A stretch of 5,025 nt of DNA from Burkholderiales bacterium UBA2647 (GTDB taxonomy: Bacteria; Pseudomonadota; Gammaproteobacteria; Burkholderiales; Burkholderiaceae_E): positions 36,247 through 41,271 of the forward strand of contig DENJ01000119.1 in NCBI GenBank assembly GCA_002359635.1, read 5' to 3'. Within the stretch, counting starts at the first letter, position 1. Every line of letters begins with the position of its first letter. The notes under the pieces were generated by a model that had not been told where the DNA came from, made no database searches, and saw only the letters and a program-made list of their open reading frames with translations. Shown piece by piece: positions 1-4,100 of this stretch. The position numbers were made by a program, and so were the translations under genes.

Positions 1-119
1 GCGCCGGTGATATCCGAAGCTTGTGCTACGTTTGATAACAACGCGCTTGAAGCCGCTACAAAACTGATACCAACCGCCACGGTGCGGATGGACTGTGAAA
101 ACGATTTAAATAGATTCAT
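1..119 (-). CDS. pstS: PstS, phosphate ABC transporter substrate-binding protein (5' end only)
   Basis: Only the first 39 codons plus two bases are in the window; the gene continues past the left edge. The peptide starts MNLFKSFSQS, has a hydrophobic stretch at about residues 13-29, and an A-x-A signal-peptidase site (A32-Q33-A34). It then reads SDITGA, which matches the mature N-terminus typical of PstS (DITGAGATFP...). PstS binds inorganic phosphate in the periplasm and delivers it to the PstCAB permease. The ATG at 119-117 is preceded by AGGAG (132-128) with an 8-base spacer, and further upstream by a pho box with a well-placed -10. A plus-strand open frame over the same bases (7-195) is judged to be its shadow. 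The identification rests on a short segment, but signal peptide, mature start, ribosome site and Pho promoter all agree. pstC, pstA and pstB would be expected beyond the left edge (inference). Confidence 0.88.
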   Translation of the reverse strand, partial: MNLFKSFSQSIRTVAVGISFVAASSALLSNVAQASDITG

Positions 120-127
120 TGACGGTT

Positions 128-132
128 CTCCT
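128..132 (-). promoter_or_regulatory. Ribosome binding site of pstS
   Basis: AGGAG on the minus strand, 8 bases before the ATG at 119-117. It fixes the pstS start and supports coding on the minus rather than the plus strand at this edge. Confidence 0.8.
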
Positions 133-147
133 AAAGACGGAGTAAGG

Positions 148-181
148 AATCTATCGGCGGGTGATTACAGTGCTATGACAG
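148..181 (-). promoter_or_regulatory. Pho-box promoter of pstS
   Basis: On the minus strand, bases 181-164 read CTGTCATAGCACTGTAAT. These are two 7-base half-sites (CTGTCAT and CTGTAAT) separated by 4 bases, 13 of 14 half-site positions matching the E. coli PhoB consensus. After 10 bases comes TAGATT (153-148), a 4/6 match to the sigma-70 -10, at the spacing seen in phoA-type promoters where PhoB replaces -35 recognition. Predicted transcription would start near 141, leaving a leader of about 20 bases that contains the pstS Shine-Dalgarno sequence. Half-sites and spacing are read directly; PhoB binding is inferred. Confidence 0.85.
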
Positions 182-196
182 CGGCGTGCGGTTAAC

Positions 197-208
197 TTGG
201 TGCACCAA
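197..208. repeat. 12-base perfect palindrome in the pstS-phoU spacer
   Basis: TTGGTGCACCAA is a perfect inverted repeat without a central gap. It lies 16 bases upstream of the pstS pho box (relative to pstS) and has no T-run after it on either strand, so it does not look like a terminator. It could be an operator for a dimeric regulator, or chance. No regulator can be named. Confidence 0.4.
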
Positions 209-256
209 TCCCTTTGCTGAGGTGCCATCACTCGCAACAGCAGCTTGTCCGAATCA

Positions 257-300
257 AGCAGTAAGCACATCAGGCACGAGCAGTAAGCTCATCAGGTGAC
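257..300. repeat. Imperfect 22-base tandem repeat upstream of phoU
   Basis: Two adjacent 22-base units, 257-278 and 279-300. The first 18 bases of each (AGCAGTAAGCACATCAGG and AGCAGTAAGCTCATCAGG) differ at one position, and the last four bases diverge. The 22-base period is two helical turns, which would place identical sites on one face of the DNA. The units do not match the CTGTCAT pho half-site. They lie 91 bases before the phoU start, upstream of the candidate promoter. The repeat is clear; its function is unknown. Confidence 0.6.
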
Positions 301-312
301 CGTCAAACCGAA

Positions 313-350
313 TTCTCAGGCTGTGGGTTGATTCATTAAAATGACATAAT
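313..350 (+). promoter_or_regulatory. Candidate sigma-70 promoter of phoU
   Basis: This AT-rich stretch upstream of phoU contains two possible -10 boxes: TAAAAT (337-342), paired with TTCTCA (313-318) across 18 bases, and CATAAT (345-350), which has no good -35 at 16-18 bases. No pair of CTGTCAT half-sites in the 11-base phase was found on the plus strand between 182 and 390, so phoU looks independent of direct PhoB control. The assignment is weak and based on consensus matching alone. Confidence 0.35.
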
Positions 351-390
351 CGACCACTAAGGTTCAGGCTCGCTAACCAGGAGATGCGCG

Positions 391-1074
391 ATGGAACACA
401 CGGCAAAAAGTTTCGACGATGAGATGCGGTCGATGCAAAAAGCCGTCACGAAATTGGCAGGTCGTGTCGAGCAGCAATTTCGCCGTGCCGTTCGGGCATT
501 AACAGAGTCGGACCTGAGCCTTGCGACTGAGATCCTCAGACAAGAACGCATGATTGATGCAGAGCACCTAGCGGCAAGTGATATGTGTAGCGAGTTGCTT
601 GCGAAACGGCAACCGCTCGCTCTTGATCTGCGGATCGTGATGGCTGCGATTCATTCAATTAACGATTTAGAGCGGATTGGTGATGAATCAAGAAAAATCG
701 CACTTCGTTCCAGCAGTTTGATGAACCTGTCAATCCGCGATCATTTGCCGCTGACTGAAATCCTTGCATTAAGCGAATCGGCAGGGAATATGCTTCGCTC
801 GGCAATTGATGCGATGGTGCGTGAAGACAACCACATGTTTGCGCGCCTGTCGGTGCAAGATAACGAGATTGATAAAAAGCGCGATCAGTTGCAGGCACTT
901 TTGATCAAACTCGCATCAACTTTTCCGCAGGATACCAGCGCTTTCGTGGATGCGATTTTTGTGGTTCAGTCGGTGGAGCGTGTGGCTGACCATGCGCGCA
1001 ATATTGCAGCATATGTTGTCGGTGTTGTTGAAGGTGTGGACGTCAGGCATAGCGATCAACATCACCAGGCCTGA
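391..1074 (+). CDS. phoU: PhoU, phosphate signalling regulator
   Basis: The product is 227 residues, close to the 241 of E. coli PhoU. PhoU is a cytoplasmic all-helical protein with two repeats of a three-helix bundle. It links the Pst transporter to PhoR and keeps the Pho response off when phosphate is plentiful. Each repeat carries a signature E-x-x-x-D metal-binding motif: DLERIGDES (E94, D98) in the first half and SVERVADHARNIA (E196, D200) in the second. The C-terminus ends in a short His-rich tail (HSDQHHQA). AGGAG at 379-383 lies 7 bases before the ATG, supporting this start. The gene is divergent from pstS and convergent with phoB2, so it is not the last gene of a pstSCAB-phoU operon as in E. 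coli. Family assignment is firm; whether a second phoU exists elsewhere cannot be seen. Confidence 0.95.
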   Translation: MEHTAKSFDDEMRSMQKAVTKLAGRVEQQFRRAVRALTESDLSLATEILRQERMIDAEHLAASDMCSELLAKRQPLALDLRIVMAAIHSINDLERIGDESRKIALRSSSLMNLSIRDHLPLTEILALSESAGNMLRSAIDAMVREDNHMFARLSVQDNEIDKKRDQLQALLIKLASTFPQDTSAFVDAIFVVQSVERVADHARNIAAYVVGVVEGVDVRHSDQHHQA

Positions 1075-1080
1075 TTCAAA

Positions 1081-1096
1081 GGCGCCTTAGCGCGCC
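1081..1096. terminator. Small GC-rich hairpin between phoU and phoB2
   Basis: GGCGC (1081-1085) pairs with GCGCC (1092-1096) around a 6-base loop. Read on the minus strand it is followed by TTTG, a weak U-run, so it could help end the phoB2 transcript. It lies 6 bases after the phoU stop. The stem is only 5 base pairs. Confidence 0.35.
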
Positions 1097-1100
1097 CGAT

Positions 1101-1126
1101 GCAGGGTTTAATCGCTTAGACCCTGC
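1101..1126. terminator. Hairpin between the convergent ends of phoU and phoB2
   Basis: In plus-strand RNA, GCAGGGTTTAA (1101-1111) pairs with TTAGACCCTGC (1116-1126) around the tetraloop TCGC, giving 11 pairs including one G-U. It lies between the phoU stop (1074) and the phoB2 stop (1138), where convergent transcripts must end. In the minus-strand RNA the same arms carry one A-C mismatch. There is no clear U-run on either side, so it is either a weak terminator or a 3'-end stabilising stem. Confidence 0.5.
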
Positions 1127-1135
1127 TCTAAAACG

Positions 1136-1846
1136 CTACGCCGTGCCGACATGCGGCGCAAGCCGATAACCGCCACCACGCACCGTTTCAATCAGGCGGT
1201 CGTAGCCAAAAGGCTTAAGAGCCAGCCTTAATCGTCGCACGTGCACGTCGACGGTTCGTTCATCGATATAGGGTTGGTGCTCCCAAACCTCTGCAATCAA
1301 CTGACTGCGCATGATCATACGATCGACGCGACGCATGAAACAATGAAGCAAGCGAAATTCCGTGGGACTGAGCACCAGGGTGCTACCGTGAATCGACACG
1401 CGAAGCGCCTCCGGCTCCAGGCACAAACCGTCGAGTTCGAGGCGCTCGCGGGCAATATCTGGTTGCGCACGACGAATCACCGCCCTGACACGGGCAATCA
1501 ATTCAGCCATGGAAAAAGGTTTGGACAAATAATCGTCTGCACCGGCCTCAAGGCCTGCGATTCGATCAGCTTCCTGATTGCGTGCCGTCAGCATAATGAT
1601 CGGCAACCTCATGGTTTCGGGCTGCCGCCGGATACTCTGGATGAGCTCGATACCGCTTTCATCGGGAAGCATCCAGTCGAGCATGGCTAAATGAAAGCTT
1701 TCTCGAGCGAGCAATGCGCGCGCTTCATCCACCCGCTCGCAAAGGCGTAAACTGTAGCCGGCGTGACTTAAATTGATTCTCAATAACTCTCGAATCGCTG
1801 CGTCGTCTTCGACAACGAGAACGCGTTCGCTTTCTGCCGCTTGCAT
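1136..1846 (-). CDS. PhoB2, second PhoB/OmpR-family response regulator
   Basis: The product is 236 residues, with a receiver domain at about 8-125 and an OmpR/PhoB winged-helix domain at about 135-232. Receiver residues are complete: acidic pair E13-D14, phosphoacceptor D57 in LDWMLPD, T87 and K109. The recognition helix ERTVDVHVRRLRLAL retains R197, H202, R204, R205 and R207, and T221/R223 follow; these match the base- and backbone-contact residues of E. coli PhoB with a constant +4 offset. A gap-free hand alignment to the PhoB encoded at 3363-4049 gives about half the positions identical, with AIREL and NLSHAG in helix 1 shared. It probably accepts phosphate from the same PhoR and binds the same pho boxes (inference). 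ATG at 1846-1844 has AGGA 10 bases upstream. The gene has its own four-half-site pho promoter. It could equally be described as a PhoB-like regulator of unknown regulon. Confidence 0.88.
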   Translation of the reverse strand: MQAAESERVLVVEDDAAIRELLRINLSHAGYSLRLCERVDEARALLARESFHLAMLDWMLPDESGIELIQSIRRQPETMRLPIIMLTARNQEADRIAGLEAGADDYLSKPFSMAELIARVRAVIRRAQPDIARERLELDGLCLEPEALRVSIHGSTLVLSPTEFRLLHCFMRRVDRMIMRSQLIAEVWEHQPYIDERTVDVHVRRLRLALKPFGYDRLIETVRGGGYRLAPHVGTA

Positions 1847-1868
1847 GCTTTTTTAGTCCTGCTTTTTT
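1847..1868 (-). repeat. Duplicated A-tract around the phoB2 ribosome site
   Basis: On the minus strand AAAAAAGC occurs at 1868-1861 and again at 1854-1847, directly against the ATG, a 14-base period. The Shine-Dalgarno AGGA (1860-1857) lies between the copies. A-rich flanks often keep a start region unstructured; alternatively this is a chance duplication. Confidence 0.45.
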
Positions 1869-1910
1869 GAACGCTCTAACGCGACAAAGCATTCGAGCAT
1901 CAGGAGAGGC

Positions 1911-1962
1911 TACATAAGACTTATGGCAAGGCGATGACAGCGCGTTGACGCGACGATGACAG
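1911..1962 (-). promoter_or_regulatory. Four-half-site pho-box promoter of phoB2
   Basis: On the minus strand, four 7-base half-sites start exactly 11 bases apart: CTGTCAT (1962-1956), GCGTCAA (1951-1945), CTGTCAT (1940-1934) and TTGCCAT (1929-1923). This equals two adjacent pho boxes; the first and third half-sites are perfect, the second and fourth weaker. The -10 is uncertain. TATGTA (1916-1911) is only 6 bases after the last half-site, TAGCCT (1912-1907) has the usual 10-base spacing but is a poor match, and CATAAG (1925-1920) would suit a box ending at the third half-site. The array lies in the 191-base spacer after phoR, so phoB2 can be transcribed separately. Periodicity is read directly; PhoB binding is inferred. 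Confidence 0.85.
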
Positions 1963-1987
1963 GCTTATCAGCGACGCGGATGCGATT

Positions 1988-2022
1988 GGCCTGCGATGAC
2001 TTTAAACATTTGATCGCAGGCC
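1988..2022. terminator. Perfect 10-base inverted repeat after phoR
   Basis: GGCCTGCGAT (1988-1997) and ATCGCAGGCC (2013-2022) are exact reverse complements around a 15-base AT-rich loop containing TTTAAA. The element begins 16 bases beyond the phoR stop and precedes the phoB2 promoter, the right place to end or protect the phoB-phoR transcript. In that direction it is followed by AATCGC, with no U-run. On the plus strand it is followed by TGTTTTCT. It is therefore not a textbook intrinsic terminator for phoR and may be an mRNA-stabilising stem or a protein site. Confidence 0.5.
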
Positions 2023-2037
2023 TGTTTTCTCAAAGGC

Positions 2038-3339
2038 TTAGTTTCCTGCGGCATGCACCCGGCTCGCAGGAAACACGAGGGAAAACTGACTGCCCTTTCC
2101 AGGCTGCGAATGTACTTCGATTCTGCCTTGGTGCCGATTCATCACATGTTTCACGATGGCTAGTCCCAATCCGGTGCCGCCTGCGGCGCGCGATCGCCCG
2201 CGATCAACGCGGTAAAAGCGCTCAGTGAGTCTCGGTAGATGTTCTGAGGCAATACCGATACCGTTATCGATCACTGTTATCCATCCCTCGTGATCGCGGA
2301 CCCGCCATGTCATACGAATGTTGCCACCTTCAGGTGTGTATCGAATCGCGTTGGTGATCAGGTTGCGAATGGCGCTTTCGATTTCATTGGCTGCGCCTTC
2401 CAGCGCAGCAGGACCTTGCAGATCAATGGCAACATCATGGCGACCTGCCGAAATAACCCTTGCTTCGTCGCACATGGACTGAAGCATGGTGTGTACCGCA
2501 ATCGAGCTACCCTTGGGCGGTGCCATGGCGTTTTCAAGGCTTGAAAGTGTGAGCAAGTCCTCGACGAGTCGGCTCATCGTGCCGCTTTGCCGGAGAATCT
2601 CTTGTAAATAATTCTGGGTTTGTTCCTCGTTACAAGGAATACTCAGCATGGTCTCTGAGAAACCTGCGATCACGGTAATCGGTGTACGGATCTCATGGGA
2701 AACATTGGCCACAAAGTCGCGGCGCATCGCATCAAGTCTCGCCGCATCAGTGGTATCGCGGAAAACAAGCAGTTGTTCACCGGTATCCGATTGATGGAGG
2801 CGAAACTCAAAAATCCTACCGAGCTGGTCAGGCAGACTGCTGAGACTGGTACGCGATTCAGGCGATGCAATTTGATGTGCTTTATCGAGCATGTCGAGCA
2901 CCGAGGGTTCGCGCAAAAAATGGTGGATTGGTTTGCGTTCCCCGAAAATCCCAAGTAATTGTTGGGCGGTCCGATTGGCCCACAAAACATGTTGAAAGCG
3001 ATCGAGCACGATCACGCCCTCTGGCAATTCGTCGACCGCTTTATAAACATGATCGATTTCTCGGCGCATGTCTTTGAGCTCGCTGTCGCTGCGCTGGGCA
3101 ATGATGTTGAGTCGCGAATAAATTGCACCCCAGGCACCTGGTGCGGTTGGCAGATCGCGCTTGCTCGGCAGTGCCAACCACCAACGCAGCTGCTGGATAC
3201 GCCATATGTCGTAAAGCACCCAGGGGATAAGCACGGCTGCAAGCAAGGCCAGTGCAAGCGGGGCCTCGCCGCGCGAGGCAAGCCAGGCGGCGCTTGTGCC
3301 AAGGATGATGAGCAAGAGTAAGGGTTTGGGGCCTAGCAT
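2038..3339 (-). CDS. phoR: PhoR, phosphate-regulon sensor histidine kinase
   Basis: The 433-residue product matches E. coli PhoR (431) in length and domain order. Two N-terminal hydrophobic segments (about 5-21 and 26-45) form a membrane hairpin with almost no periplasmic loop, as expected for a kinase that senses phosphate through PstSCAB-PhoU rather than directly. A PAS domain spans about 96-200. The H-box FVANVSHEIRTP carries the autophosphorylated H215. The ATP-binding domain shows the N box (RNLITNAIRYTPEGG, N326/N330), G1 box (DNGIGI, 358-363), the RLTERFYRVDR motif and G2 box (GGTGLGLAIVKH, 387-398). It phosphorylates PhoB when phosphate is scarce and dephosphorylates it otherwise. The gene starts 23 bases after the phoB stop, in one operon. 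No good Shine-Dalgarno precedes this ATG, which suggests translation coupled to phoB; no better in-frame ATG, GTG or TTG was seen just upstream. Confidence 0.96.
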   Translation of the reverse strand: MLGPKPLLLLIILGTSAAWLASRGEAPLALALLAAVLIPWVLYDIWRIQQLRWWLALPSKRDLPTAPGAWGAIYSRLNIIAQRSDSELKDMRREIDHVYKAVDELPEGVIVLDRFQHVLWANRTAQQLLGIFGERKPIHHFLREPSVLDMLDKAHQIASPESRTSLSSLPDQLGRIFEFRLHQSDTGEQLLVFRDTTDAARLDAMRRDFVANVSHEIRTPITVIAGFSETMLSIPCNEEQTQNYLQEILRQSGTMSRLVEDLLTLSSLENAMAPPKGSSIAVHTMLQSMCDEARVISAGRHDVAIDLQGPAALEGAANEIESAIRNLITNAIRYTPEGGNIRMTWRVRDHEGWITVIDNGIGIASEHLPRLTERFYRVDRGRSRAAGGTGLGLAIVKHVMNRHQGRIEVHSQPGKGSQFSLVFPASRVHAAGN

Positions 3340-3362
3340 GCGCCGAGCATATCGCGCCAGCC

Positions 3363-4049
3363 TCAGGTTGGCACGAATCGGTAACCGCCTCCGCGTACGG
3401 TTTCGACCATTTGGTCACAGCCATAGGGCTGAAGGGCGAGCCTTAAGCGTCGGATATGCACATCAACGGTGCGCTCTTCGATAAAGACATGATCGCCCCA
3501 GACTTCATCCAGGAGTTTGCTTCGGCTCAAGACCTTGTCGGCATGCGACATCATGTAGTGCAACAGGCGAAACTCGGTGGGGCTAAGATTGATCGATTCC
3601 TGGTCCGCATTGACGCGAAAGGATTGCGGATCGAGGGTAAGCCTGCCGATGGTGATCGGAACCCCGCTTGCTTCAGGTGCGGTGCGTCGAAGCAATGCCT
3701 TCACCCGTGCCAGCAACTCGCGCGGGGAGAAGGGCTTGGTGATGTAATCGTCTGCACCGGCGTCAAAACCGGCGAGTTTGTCGAATTCCTCAGCCCTTGC
3801 CGTGAGCATGATGATCGGAAGCTTTTTCGTGCGAATGTCCTGACGCAGCTGTTTGGCTAACTCAACCCCTGAAAAATCGGGAAGCATCCAGTCAAGCAAA
3901 ATTAAATCAGGCAGTCGATAGTCAATTTCCCGTTTGCCTTCGGAGGCATATTCAGCGCTCACCACCTCAAAGCCCGCATGGCTCAAATTGACCTGAATGA
4001 GCTCTCGTATGGCTGGTTCGTCTTCGATGATCAGTATGCGTGCGCTCAT
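3363..4049 (-). CDS. phoB: PhoB, phosphate-regulon response regulator
   Basis: The product is 228 residues against 229 in E. coli PhoB, with landmark residues at the same numbers: acidic pair E9-D10, phosphoacceptor D53 (LLDWMLPD), T83, K105, and recognition-helix residues R193, H198, R200, R201 and R203 (ERTVDVHIRRLRLAL), then T217 and R219. A receiver domain (about 3-121) and winged-helix DNA-binding domain (about 128-226) are joined by a short linker. Phosphorylated PhoB dimerises on pho boxes and recruits RNA polymerase. The frame stays open to an ATG at 4148, but the ATG at 4049-4047 is preferred. It gives the family N-terminus MSARILIIEDE, has GAGGA 7 bases upstream, and follows a pho-box promoter. 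The upstream ATPase gene ends 28 bases before this start and phoR begins 23 bases after the stop. Autoregulation is predicted from the promoter. Confidence 0.96.
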   Translation of the reverse strand: MSARILIIEDEPAIRELIQVNLSHAGFEVVSAEYASEGKREIDYRLPDLILLDWMLPDFSGVELAKQLRQDIRTKKLPIIMLTARAEEFDKLAGFDAGADDYITKPFSPRELLARVKALLRRTAPEASGVPITIGRLTLDPQSFRVNADQESINLSPTEFRLLHYMMSHADKVLSRSKLLDEVWGDHVFIEERTVDVHIRRLRLALQPYGCDQMVETVRGGGYRFVPT

Positions 4050-4056
4050 GTCTTCA

Positions 4057-4061
4057 TCCTC
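4057..4061 (-). promoter_or_regulatory. Ribosome binding site of phoB at the predicted mRNA 5' end
   Basis: GAGGA on the minus strand, 7 bases before the ATG at 4049-4047, decides the short start. The -10 box TATGCT ends at 4067, so a start 6-7 bases later falls at about 4061-4060. This would put the Shine-Dalgarno sequence at the very 5' end of the mRNA, with a leader of only about 11-12 bases. Confidence 0.65.
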
Positions 4062-4066
4062 GGCGC

Positions 4067-4100
4067 AGCATAGGTGCTCAGGATGACAGCCCGATGACGG
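4067..4100 (-). promoter_or_regulatory. Pho-box promoter of phoB-phoR inside the ATPase 3' end
   Basis: On the minus strand, bases 4100-4083 read CCGTCATCGGGCTGTCAT: half-sites CCGTCAT and CTGTCAT, 11 bases start to start, 13 of 14 half-site positions matching the consensus. Ten bases later comes TATGCT (4072-4067), a 4/6 -10 match at the same spacing as at the pstS promoter. The box doubles as coding sequence for the ATPase residues VIGLSS before its TGA. It would let phosphorylated PhoB raise phoB-phoR expression independently of the upstream gene. Sequence and spacing are direct; function is inferred from the family. Confidence 0.85.

Noticed and set aside
7..195. Plus-strand open frame of 62 codons at the left edge
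   Set aside because: It overlaps the minus-strand pstS start and pho promoter, has no recognisable family, and its apparent GTG start has no upstream context in the window.
321..350. Possible pho box before phoU (CTGTGGG on plus, ATGTCAT on minus)
   Set aside because: Neither single half-site has a convincing partner 11 bases away, so it falls well short of the boxes at pstS, phoB and phoB2.
1241..1690. 149-codon plus-strand open frame opposite phoB2
   Set aside because: It lies wholly antisense to a confidently identified regulator gene and its translation resembles no family; the same applies to plus-strand frames opposite phoB, phoR and the ATPase.
1996..2002. Isolated half-site AAGTCAT on the minus strand upstream of the phoB2 array
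   Set aside because: It is 40 bases from the first array half-site, out of the 11-base register, and is part of the inverted repeat.
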